From the NCBI GenBank assembly GCA_900753285.1, contig CAADYN010000139.1:1-7973 (forward strand): a stretch of DNA of 7,973 nt, given 5' to 3'. The notes below the pieces were generated by a model. That model made no database searches. It saw nothing but the letters and a program-made list of their open reading frames with translations, and had not been told where the DNA came from. Source of the DNA: Clostridia bacterium (GTDB lineage: Bacteria; Bacillota; Clostridia; Oscillospirales; CAG-272). Every line of letters begins with the position of its first letter. Position 1 is the stretch's first letter. This document shows positions 1-5,895 of the stretch, piece after piece. Both the position numbers and the translations under genes were made by a program.

Positions 1-462
1 GTACAGGGTCTCGGAATTAATTTTCTTCGCGGTTCTGCGGTAGAACAAAGCAAGCAAAGCCTTCGCCGCAACGGAAGTGAGCATTATAACTATCGAGAAA
101 ATACTGTACTCCGCGCCGCTTCCGCCCTCGAATATCGACTCGGCAGACGAACGGAGAAGCTCTATGCCAAGCACTGTCACGATAACGGAGATAAACAGTC
201 CGCAGATATATTCCATTCTCGCGTGACCGTACGGATGCTCATGGTCAGCTGGTTTTGCCGAGATTATATATCCCACCATCACGAGTATGGACGAGCCTGC
301 GTCTGTGAGGTTGTTCACGGCGTCGGCTATGATTGACACGCTCCCGGAGAGAATTCCCGCTGTCAGCTTTATTATAAACAGCAGAATATTTACGCCGATA
401 CCTATTATGCCTGCGTTCCGACCTACTTTTGCACGGTAATTTGAGTCTGCTGAGTCGTTCAT
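1..462 (-). CDS. CDF-family cation efflux transporter, N-terminal part (runs off the left edge)
   Basis: The first 154 residues of a cation diffusion facilitator, an inner-membrane antiporter that exports divalent metals. Hydrophobic segments lie near residues 18-38, 41-68, 86-104 and 119-140, matching TM1-TM4. The family signature ADAVNNLTDAGSS (46-58) is in TM2, and DHEHPYGHARMEY (73-85) is in the following loop and TM3. By alignment, the TM2 half of the transport site is Asn50-x3-Asp54. This NxxxD pattern is the one described for the pneumococcal Mn exporter MntE, rather than the HxxxD of Zn exporters. The TM5 half and the cytosolic C-terminal domain lie beyond base 1, so manganese specificity is inference. 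The start is the ATG at 460-462. An AAGGTG ribosome site overlaps the stop codon of the preceding gene, with only 10 bases between the two frames, which suggests translational coupling. It appears to be the last visible gene of the leftward operon. Confidence 0.88.
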   Translation of the reverse strand, partial: MNDSADSNYRAKVGRNAGIIGIGVNILLFIIKLTAGILSGSVSIIADAVNNLTDAGSSILVMVGYIISAKPADHEHPYGHARMEYICGLFISVIVTVLGIELLRSSAESIFEGGSGAEYSIFSIVIMLTSVAAKALLALFYRRTAKKINSETLY

Positions 463-472
463 AGTTTTCACC

Positions 473-1093
473 TTACTTTATTGTCGTAATAAGCTCTGTG
501 GCGTAGGGCAGTTTTTCAATCCACGCGCAGTATTCTCTCCATTCCGGCAGCTTATGGTTTCTTCTGGCGTAATAGATATTTACAAGGTTTTCATAGTTCA
601 GCGTGCAGGTTCTCATCTGGTTATATGAGGACGGGAGCAGCTGTATCATATCGTGCCAGTACGCTGTGTCCTTTGTTTCAAGGTACTTTTCTCTTCTCTC
701 TTCAAGAACCTTTATAGTAGCGTCAAGTGAAGACAGAGCGACGTCGGACATTCGGTCGTGGCTGAAATCGTCGCGGGAGAACTCCTTTGAATGTATTTTA
801 TGCATGGTGCTTGTGGAGTTGGCTACAGTTCCGACCTTGTATGTATCGTATTCCTTCCACCAGTACAGCGGGGCTGTCACGTCGACCGTCACGAATATCA
901 TGCGCATAAATTTTCTGTCGTCGCTTCCGGCACGGCACAGCGTTTTCATGAGCTTCATATCGTTTTCGCCGATTATATAGTTGCCGTTTTCGTCATATCC
1001 GCTGTCTATCCTTGCCCATGAATTCATTGGGTTTCTCATGCCGCGTATGGCGTTTTCAAAATTCATTACCGACCAGTTCTCTATCTTTATCAT
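473..1093 (-). CDS. Divergent ThyX-like protein (thymidylate synthase complementing superfamily, degenerate signature)
   Basis: A 206-residue soluble protein with no signal peptide. It shows the general pattern of flavin-dependent thymidylate synthase: a central segment DVTAPLYWWKEYDTYKVGTV (71-90) followed by ANSTSTMH (91-98), which sits where ThyX has its RHR-x7-S motif, and a C-terminal part with LLP (152-154), MRTCTLNYENL (160-170) and YYARRNHKLPEWREYC (174-189), like the LP...N.R.L..F...R....Q.EIR region of ThyX. The RHR triad is absent (here DTYK), so ordinary dTMP synthesis cannot be assumed. I recall similar proteins from Firmicutes and phages, often annotated as hypothetical or ThyX-like. 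The start is the ATG at 1091-1093, with AAGGGGAAG just upstream. It lies 21 bases after hslO and 10 before the CDF gene, inside the leftward operon. The gene is certain; the superfamily assignment is moderately supported; the substrate is unknown. Confidence 0.6.
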   Translation of the reverse strand: MIKIENWSVMNFENAIRGMRNPMNSWARIDSGYDENGNYIIGENDMKLMKTLCRAGSDDRKFMRMIFVTVDVTAPLYWWKEYDTYKVGTVANSTSTMHKIHSKEFSRDDFSHDRMSDVALSSLDATIKVLEERREKYLETKDTAYWHDMIQLLPSSYNQMRTCTLNYENLVNIYYARRNHKLPEWREYCAWIEKLPYATELITTIK

Positions 1094-1114
1094 ATTCTTC
1101 CCCTTGCTGTGATA

Positions 1115-2023
1115 TTACTTGTTTTCGTCCGCTTTTTCGGCTTTGGCTTCCTTTGCGGCTTTTCTTGCTTCCTCTATCTCCGAAAGCTCGAATGTGTACT
1201 TTTTTCCGCAGAACAGGCAGGCTGTCTCAACCGGCTTATCCTCTGCTTTCAGCTCTTCCATATCCTTGTCGCCGAGACTTACAAGCGCGCGGAGATACTT
1301 TTCACGTCCGCAGTTGCACTTGTACTCAACGTCGAATTCGTCAAACATCTGATACTCTATTCCGTCGAACAGGAGCGCGATTATCTCGTCCCCGTCCTTG
1401 CCGTCCGCTATCATTTTTGAAACGGAGTCGAGCATATTCACATTGGCTTCGATTCTGTCGACATCCGCGTCGGTATATCCCGGCATGAGCTGAATGAGAT
1501 ATCCGCCCGCGGCAAAGCACATATTGTCCTGATTAACTCTTACGCCGAGCGCGCACACTGTCGGAGTCTGCTCACTGCTTGCGAAATATTCCGTGATATC
1601 CTCGGCGATCTCTCCCGAAACTATGGGAGACATTCCGACATACGGCTCGCTCATGCCCATATCCTTTATGACATAGAGTGTTCCGCCGCCTACTGCTCCG
1701 CCCACATCGAGCTTGCCAAGCTTATTCGGAGGAAGCTCAACGTTCATGTCGTCTGCATACCCTCTCACGTTGCCCTTGTAGTCCCCTACGCATACTATAG
1801 TGCCGCACGGACCGTCACCCTTTATCTGGAGTGTCAGGGTGTTGTCCGAGTCTTTTAAGAGGCACGACATGAGAGACGTTGCGGTTAGCGCTCTTCCGAG
1901 TACCGCTGTCATTGTTTTTGATGTATGGTGTATCTCGCATGAGCGGCGTACTATATCCGTGCTGTCGCAGAAAATTACTCTGATACCGCCGTCTGCCGAG
2001 ATAGCTCTTTTGATTACTGACAT
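1115..2023 (-). CDS. hslO: Hsp33 redox-regulated molecular chaperone
   Basis: Hsp33 is a cytosolic holdase that is inactive when reduced with zinc bound. It is switched on by oxidants and unfolding, which form disulfides and release the zinc. The 302-residue length fits the family. The C-terminal zinc switch is intact: CNC (Cys236, Cys238), then 30 residues, then CLFC (Cys269, Cys272), which meets the CxC-x27-32-CxxC rule. The N-terminal domain shows familiar segments, including TATSLMSCLLKD (47-58), QIKGDGPCGTIV (66-77) and the glycine-rich GGAVGGGTLYVIKD (108-121). The last 20 residues are an Ala/Lys/Glu-rich tail, probably helical and somewhat longer than usual. The start is the ATG at 2021-2023, with AGAAGG about nine bases upstream. 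It follows the GxGYxYP gene by 19 bases and precedes the ThyX-like gene by 21, so it has no room for its own promoter outside coding sequence. Confidence 0.97.
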   Translation of the reverse strand: MSVIKRAISADGGIRVIFCDSTDIVRRSCEIHHTSKTMTAVLGRALTATSLMSCLLKDSDNTLTLQIKGDGPCGTIVCVGDYKGNVRGYADDMNVELPPNKLGKLDVGGAVGGGTLYVIKDMGMSEPYVGMSPIVSGEIAEDITEYFASSEQTPTVCALGVRVNQDNMCFAAGGYLIQLMPGYTDADVDRIEANVNMLDSVSKMIADGKDGDEIIALLFDGIEYQMFDEFDVEYKCNCGREKYLRALVSLGDKDMEELKAEDKPVETACLFCGKKYTFELSEIEEARKAAKEAKAEKADENK

Positions 2024-2042
2024 TTTTTCTACCTTCTCTGAA

Positions 2043-3785
2043 TTAATATGTATTTCCTTCTTCTACAGCTGTCTTGAGATATGAGAAGAACGTTATCGGG
2101 TCGAGAAGCTCTATATTTTTCTCGGGAGCTGTTCTCTTCATTTCGTGGGCAATCTTCATGTGGTCTGTAGGAGAGACAAGAATCGTTCTGAATATATGGA
2201 ATTTTTTGTTCGGGTGGGAGTTGTTTATATAGTCCACTGCCTGATGAGCGGCTTTTAACGTGTCGATATGCTCGGCTCCGAGGTCGCAGGTGTGGGTCAT
2301 GAACGGAACTCCGTTTACTACCACCGCAGGCTCTCCGTAGCCGTTGTACGCAACTCCGCCTTTTGCAAAACGTGACAGGTCGTACATCTGGTTTGAATCG
2401 GTCTTATGCACGCCGTTTATCACAAATCCGATGACGGACAAGTCAAACTGCTCGAAATACTTTAAGTTATGCTCTACGTTTGTCTCAACGCCCGAGGGAA
2501 GGTCGGAGAAGATTCTCGGAGTGTACAGAAGGCGCGGATTGTTGTAGCCGGCTCCCGAGTCTCCCGCTTCAAAGTAGTCGTTTTCGGTATAGTTTTCGTA
2601 GATGAAGTCGAACGCCTGCGGTATTCTGTCGGAAAGATTCGGGTTGAAGCACCACATAAGCGGCAGTTTTCCGAGGTTTTCGTCCTTATACCAACGCGGG
2701 ATGAATCTTGCCGTCCAAGCAGCCGCGTCGTAATCGCCCACGTAGAACAGGATATAGGTCTTGTTTTTATCGTAGCCTTCCTTCGGGGGATTAGGCTTAC
2801 GATTGGTGTAGTGCTTTTTCAGCGGGAAATGTCTGTACACGCTCGCGTCGGCAAGTCCGCAGTATCCGGCAGCGTCGGCATCCTTCACGCAGTTGTAAGA
2901 CGACAGAATCTCACCGAGTCTCCATTCGGATTCAACGCCTTCGTGATGGTTCTTGCCGCCGATATCGGTATATTTGACGTGCCACGGGTTGAATCCGCAG
3001 ACTGTGGTTATTTTTTTGCCTTCGTTTTTGTCGTACTGCGCTCTGAGAATACGCTTCATCGTTCTGAGGTCCGTTCCGAGAGGCTGAGTTTTGTCGTCGC
3101 ACGGAGCTTCATCGTCAAAGCAGAACAAATCGAACACAAACGCACGGTTCGCTACGGCATAGTCCATATTCGGCACAAACGCGTTGCCCATGTCTCCGTA
3201 GTACCATCTGTCGTCAACCCAGCTTGCACCGTCGACTGTGAAGAACATTATGCTGTCCGAGGTTTTCTTCATGTATTTGTTCAGCGCCCAGATATACGCG
3301 TCGCATTTACGGCTTCCCGTCGTCTCCTCGTCGGTTTCCCATATCTTTCCCTCAGCCGTGAATTTTCCTGTAAGGTCGAGTTTTATCTCAGCTCCGGTTT
3401 TGTTCTTGATAAGGTCAAGCGCGAAGCTGTTTTCTCTCACGGGAAGATATCCGTCTACTCCGCAGGCTGTTGTGGCGGCGTTAATTGTGGACGGAACTTC
3501 CGTGTCCCACAGAGCTATTCCGCATTCACGAATGGTATCGCTAAACCTGTCAAGCACGTCCTCTATGGTTTCAAGCGGCGTCAGCTCTTCTCCGTGCAGG
3601 AATTTTCCTTCCGACATCATATAGTCGAGCCAGAACTTATCCTGCGGCTCCCAGAAGATGAACAGCGTCGGCTTGTCGCGGTTGAGTATTCCCTGCAGGC
3701 AGGTGGTGAATCTGAAAAGGTCGTAGCGTATCACTGAGTCGCCCATGTATTTTTCGAGTGCCTTGTTAATGTCGAGTGTGTACAT
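2043..3785 (-). CDS. GxGYxYP-family protein, cytosolic (putative glycoside hydrolase)
   Basis: A 580-residue protein with the two-part layout of the GxGYxYP family. The N-terminal domain opens with CLQGILNRDKPTLFIFW (29-45), the LQGxxNRxxP hallmark. The C-terminal domain has FYVGDYDAAAW (347-357), LPLMWCFNPNLSDRIPQAF (374-392) and the name-giving motif GDSGAGYNNP (408-417), here GxGYxxP with Asn in place of the second Tyr. The family is labelled a putative glycoside hydrolase on structural grounds; I know of no established substrate. Many relatives are secreted, but this one starts MYTLDINKALEKYMG with no signal peptide, so it should act in the cytosol. Aspartates and aromatics are plentiful (for example WVDDRWYYGDMGN, 189-201), as in sugar-active enzymes. 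The ATG abuts the lysR stop codon, and its ribosome site is inside lysR, so the two are probably translationally coupled. Family assignment is good; function is open. Confidence 0.82.
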   Translation of the reverse strand: MYTLDINKALEKYMGDSVIRYDLFRFTTCLQGILNRDKPTLFIFWEPQDKFWLDYMMSEGKFLHGEELTPLETIEDVLDRFSDTIRECGIALWDTEVPSTINAATTACGVDGYLPVRENSFALDLIKNKTGAEIKLDLTGKFTAEGKIWETDEETTGSRKCDAYIWALNKYMKKTSDSIMFFTVDGASWVDDRWYYGDMGNAFVPNMDYAVANRAFVFDLFCFDDEAPCDDKTQPLGTDLRTMKRILRAQYDKNEGKKITTVCGFNPWHVKYTDIGGKNHHEGVESEWRLGEILSSYNCVKDADAAGYCGLADASVYRHFPLKKHYTNRKPNPPKEGYDKNKTYILFYVGDYDAAAWTARFIPRWYKDENLGKLPLMWCFNPNLSDRIPQAFDFIYENYTENDYFEAGDSGAGYNNPRLLYTPRIFSDLPSGVETNVEHNLKYFEQFDLSVIGFVINGVHKTDSNQMYDLSRFAKGGVAYNGYGEPAVVVNGVPFMTHTCDLGAEHIDTLKAAHQAVDYINNSHPNKKFHIFRTILVSPTDHMKIAHEMKRTAPEKNIELLDPITFFSYLKTAVEEGNTY

Positions 3786-4667
3786 TTAATCCTCCGTTTC
3801 TGTATTGCGGCATATTTCTATGAATTTTCTGTCAGTCGTCGACAGCTTTTTATTTTTGTGATATACGAGCTTGTATTTTCTCGTAAATTTTATGTTTTCT
3901 ATATGTATTTCGCGTATGCTCCCGCTTTTCAGCCGCTCGACTGCCATACGGTAAGGCACAACGGCTACTCCGAGTCCGGCTTCTGCGGCGTTTATCAGTG
4001 CGGCTGTGCTCATGCTCTCCCATGCGGGTTCAGGCAGAGGACATGAGACGGAGGTCAGCGTGCTTTCAAATATTTCCCGTGTGCCGCTTCCCTTTTCTCT
4101 GAGCAGAAAGTCATAGGCGTATATTTCTTCTTTTTTTATTGTGTCTTTCGGAAAGTCTTTAGCCGCCACGAGCGCAAGTCTGTCCTCCATAAAGTCCTCG
4201 TAGACTAAGTTTTGGTCGTGGACGATTCCTTCGATAAGCGCAAAGTCGAGCTTATTCTCAAACAGCAGTGCTTCAAGCTCCTCGGAACGGTTGATTTTTA
4301 CTGTTACTTTTGTGTCGGGATTTTCCGCGGCGAATTTTTTGACGTATTCCGGCATGAGCATCGCTCCTATTGATATGCTTGCGCCGACACGAACGACTCC
4401 CGTTTTTTCCCATGAACGAATCCGCTTTTCCATGTCGTCGAAGGTCAGCGTTATCGTGTTCGCGTATTCGAGGAACATTTTTCCGGCTTCGCTTAGATAA
4501 AGTCTGCGGGAAATTCTGTCGAACAGCTTTATTCCATAGTAATTTTCAAGCTCCGACACGGCGAGACTGACAGCAGGCTGTGTCATATTCAGCTTTTCCG
4601 CCGCCTTTGTTACACTGCATCCGCATTCGCAGACGGTTTTGAATATCTTCATGTGTCTGACTGTCAT
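3786..4667 (-). CDS. LysR-family transcriptional regulator with GSGTR-type effector domain
   Basis: A 293-residue regulator of standard LysR length. The winged helix-turn-helix spans about residues 2-60, with SVTKAAEKLNMTQPAVSLAV (18-37) as the DNA-reading part. The effector-binding domain begins near VVRVGASISIGAMLMPEYV (91-109). The segment LLREKGSGTREIFE (188-201) resembles the GSGTR motif of CysL/YeiE/RbcR-type regulators, several of which respond to small sulfur oxyanions or metabolites. Cys13, Cys15 and Cys17 (CECGC) lie next to the HTH, an unusual cluster. The start is the ATG at 4665-4667, with AAGGAG eight bases upstream. It is divergent from the CHR transporter genes across 98 bp of promoter DNA, the classic arrangement for a LysR protein controlling its neighbour and itself. 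It is also first gene of a five-gene leftward unit, so autoregulation would extend to hslO and the others. The effector is inferred only. Confidence 0.95.
   Translation of the reverse strand: MTVRHMKIFKTVCECGCSVTKAAEKLNMTQPAVSLAVSELENYYGIKLFDRISRRLYLSEAGKMFLEYANTITLTFDDMEKRIRSWEKTGVVRVGASISIGAMLMPEYVKKFAAENPDTKVTVKINRSEELEALLFENKLDFALIEGIVHDQNLVYEDFMEDRLALVAAKDFPKDTIKKEEIYAYDFLLREKGSGTREIFESTLTSVSCPLPEPAWESMSTAALINAAEAGLGVAVVPYRMAVERLKSGSIREIHIENIKFTRKYKLVYHKNKKLSTTDRKFIEICRNTETED
3790..3795 (-). promoter_or_regulatory. Ribosome binding site of the GxGYxYP gene, inside the end of lysR
   Basis: On the minus strand GGAGGA is followed by TTAA and then ATG. The site is made from the last sense codons of lysR (GAG GAT), and the lysR TAA directly abuts the next ATG with no base between. 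This favours translational coupling of the regulator and the enzyme. Confidence 0.85.
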
Positions 4668-4680
4668 ATAAGCGTCTCCT

Positions 4681-4708
4681 TATCATTTTCATTAAATTAT
4701 ATCATTTT
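4681..4708 (+). repeat. Direct repeat TATCATTTT, two copies 19 bp apart
   Basis: TATCATTTT occurs at 4681-4689 and again at 4700-4708. The start-to-start distance of 19 bp is near two helical turns, so both copies face roughly the same side of the DNA. The second copy overlaps the -10 box of the lysR promoter and the -35 box of the transporter promoter. It could be part of an extended LysR operator. The region is very AT-rich, so chance is a real alternative. Confidence 0.45.
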
Positions 4709-4724
4709 ACAAATCATATATCAA
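4696..4724 (-). promoter_or_regulatory. Sigma-A promoter for the leftward lysR operon
   Basis: On the minus strand a -35 box TTGATA (4719-4724) and a -10 box TATAAT (4696-4701) are separated by exactly 17 bases. This predicts transcription starting near 4689 and a leader of about 22 bases before the lysR ATG. It is the only convincing promoter upstream of the five closely packed leftward genes. Confidence 0.82.
4701..4717. promoter_or_regulatory. Imperfect dyad, candidate LysR operator
   Basis: ATCATTTTACAAATCAT is an imperfect palindrome in which six of eight base pairs are symmetric about 4709. It covers the -35 box of the rightward promoter and the edge of the leftward -10 box. LysR regulators typically bind AT-rich dyads in such divergent regions. 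The strict T-N11-A pattern is not met at the symmetric positions, so this is only a candidate. Confidence 0.4.
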
Positions 4725-4734
4725 GGAGTATAAT
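4706..4734 (+). promoter_or_regulatory. Sigma-A promoter for the CHR transporter pair
   Basis: A -35 box TTTACA (4706-4711) and a perfect -10 box TATAAT (4729-4734) are separated by 17 bases. This predicts a start near 4741 and a leader of about 25 bases containing the GGGAGG ribosome site at 4755-4760. The promoter interlocks with the divergent lysR promoter. Confidence 0.85.
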
Positions 4735-4765
4735 ATACAAAGAATCACTTTCTCGGGAGGAATAT

Positions 4766-5335
4766 ATGACCAAAACAAAGCTGTTCCTGCGCTCGCTTAT
4801 CATTTCGGCTACTACTGTCGGCGGGGGATTTGTGATAATTTCCGTCGTCCGCGCGCTCTATGTAGAAAAACTGAAGCTGCTGACGGAAGAAGAGATGCTC
4901 GAGATGACTTCCCTTGCTCAAAGCTCTCCGGGGGCGGTGGCGATAAACCTCTCCGTTGTGCTCGGCTACAAGCTGTGCGGAATATCGGGAGCTGCCATCG
5001 CGGTGCTGGGGACTTTTATTCCGCCTCTTGTAATAATGTCACTTGTCGCGGCGGTTTACGGTATGCTCGGAGACTTCAGAAATCTTGAAATTGTCGCAAA
5101 CATCATGACGGGAATGCAGACCGGTGTTTCGGCGGTGGTGCTTGACGCGGCTCTCGGCATGACGGTGACTGTATTCCGCGAGAAAAACGTTCTGCGCTGT
5201 GCGGTATTCTTCATCGCCATGGTATTGCAGCTTTGCTTTTCGGTAAGCTCCGTATACATTATCCTCGGCGCGGTGTTAGTCGGCATTGTATCGTTCGTCA
5301 TTTCTGCCGTAGGAGGGAAAAATGCTGTACATTGA
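4766..5335 (+). CDS. Short CHR-family (chromate ion transporter) protein, N-type half
   Basis: A 189-residue membrane protein of the short-chain CHR family, whose members work as pairs of single-domain proteins in place of one fused two-domain ChrA. Signature elements are TTVGGGFVIISVVRALYVE (16-34) and the AQSSPGAVAINLSVVLGYKL stretch (51-70), where the family has a QxxPGP-like motif; here Pro-Gly-Ala replaces Pro-Gly-Pro, and the usual FGGG is VGGG. Further hydrophobic segments lie near 73-100, 108-136, 142-160 and 162-182. Characterised pairs are reported to adopt opposite membrane orientations and to expel chromate; the physiological substrate in many bacteria is uncertain, and sulfate-like oxyanions are plausible. 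The start is the ATG at 4766, with GGGAGG five bases upstream. Its 3' end overlaps the next gene by 14 bases. It is divergent from lysR, which probably regulates it. Confidence 0.9.
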   Translation: MTKTKLFLRSLIISATTVGGGFVIISVVRALYVEKLKLLTEEEMLEMTSLAQSSPGAVAINLSVVLGYKLCGISGAAIAVLGTFIPPLVIMSLVAAVYGMLGDFRNLEIVANIMTGMQTGVSAVVLDAALGMTVTVFREKNVLRCAVFFIAMVLQLCFSVSSVYIILGAVLVGIVSFVISAVGGKNAVH

Positions 5336-5879
5336 GCTGTTTTTGAACTTTATCATGATTGGCGCGCTCAGTTTCGGCGGAGGTTACGGCACGCTCTCGC
5401 TGATTGAAGAGATAGCGATAGACAAAATGGGATGGATAACTCACGAGCAGCTTTACGACGTCATAACGATATCGGAAATAACTCCCGGGCCTATCGCGCT
5501 CAACGCAGCCTCTTTTACGGGATACACTGCCGGCGGTTTTTTCGGCTCGCTTATAGCTACCGTAGGATGTGCGCTTCCGTCATGCGTTATCATGGGGATT
5601 CTCACCTATGTTTACACAAAATACAGAAAAACAGAGGCAGTTTCGGCTGTTATCGGTACTGTCAAGCCTGCCGTGTGTTCCCTTGTGTTCGCGGCGTTCT
5701 GCACGGTATTTCTTCCGGTATGCTTCGGCGTAAAGTCCGTGACAATGCTCGGAGGAGCGGAGATAAACGTTGTGACACTGCTCATATTCGTCTGCGCGTT
5801 TGTTTTATGCAGGACAAGGAAGGTGTCTCCAATTCTGATAATATTCGCGTGCGGTGCTGTCGGAGCTGTGCTTCTTTGA
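5322..5879 (+). CDS. Short CHR-family (chromate ion transporter) protein, C-type half
   Basis: A 185-residue partner of the upstream CHR protein. It is the more canonical of the two: SFGGGYGTLSLIEE (17-30) has the FGGG motif, and SEITPGPIALNAASFTGY (51-68) has the intact PGP motif and its following Asn. Hydrophobic segments lie near 5-19, 71-100, 106-136, 148-163 and 168-185. The two halves should combine to form the transporter; the pairing is seen in the genome layout, while the antiparallel dimer model comes from the family literature. The gene begins inside the last codons of the first half (14-base overlap) with AGGAGGG at 5311-5317, so the two are likely made in equal amounts. The last codon is followed by TGA, which forms part of a 16-bp palindrome shared with the convergent HD-domain gene. 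Confidence 0.92.
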   Translation: MLYIELFLNFIMIGALSFGGGYGTLSLIEEIAIDKMGWITHEQLYDVITISEITPGPIALNAASFTGYTAGGFFGSLIATVGCALPSCVIMGILTYVYTKYRKTEAVSAVIGTVKPAVCSLVFAAFCTVFLPVCFGVKSVTMLGGAEINVVTLLIFVCAFVLCRTRKVSPILIIFACGAVGAVLL

Positions 5880-5893
5880 GTTATATATAACTC
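5878..5893. repeat. 16-bp perfect palindrome between convergent genes
   Basis: GAGTTATATATAACTC is its own reverse complement. It begins within the TGA of the second CHR gene and ends two bases before the last base of the HD-domain gene's stop codon on the other strand. It may be a weak bidirectional terminator or a protein-binding dyad. The stem is AT-rich, a perfect palindrome leaves no free loop, and no U-run follows on either strand, so efficient intrinsic termination is doubtful. Confidence 0.5.
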
Positions 5894-5895
5894 TG

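Noticed and set aside
1012..1488. Plus-strand open frames opposite hslO and the ThyX-like gene
   Set aside because: They are rich in Arg, Ser, Cys and Leu, without motifs or ribosome sites, and lie across two well-supported minus-strand genes.
2469..3737. A 422-residue open frame on the plus strand, opposite the GxGYxYP gene
   Set aside because: It has no family resemblance, no ribosome site and a composition of Val/Arg/Ser runs typical of a reverse-strand reading of a gene with biased codons. The minus-strand gene has clear family motifs along its whole length.
5432..5890. A 152-residue plus-strand frame inside the second CHR gene
   Set aside because: It is in another frame of the same strand, rich in Arg and Cys, with no start signal. 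The CHR frame has FGGG and PGP motifs.
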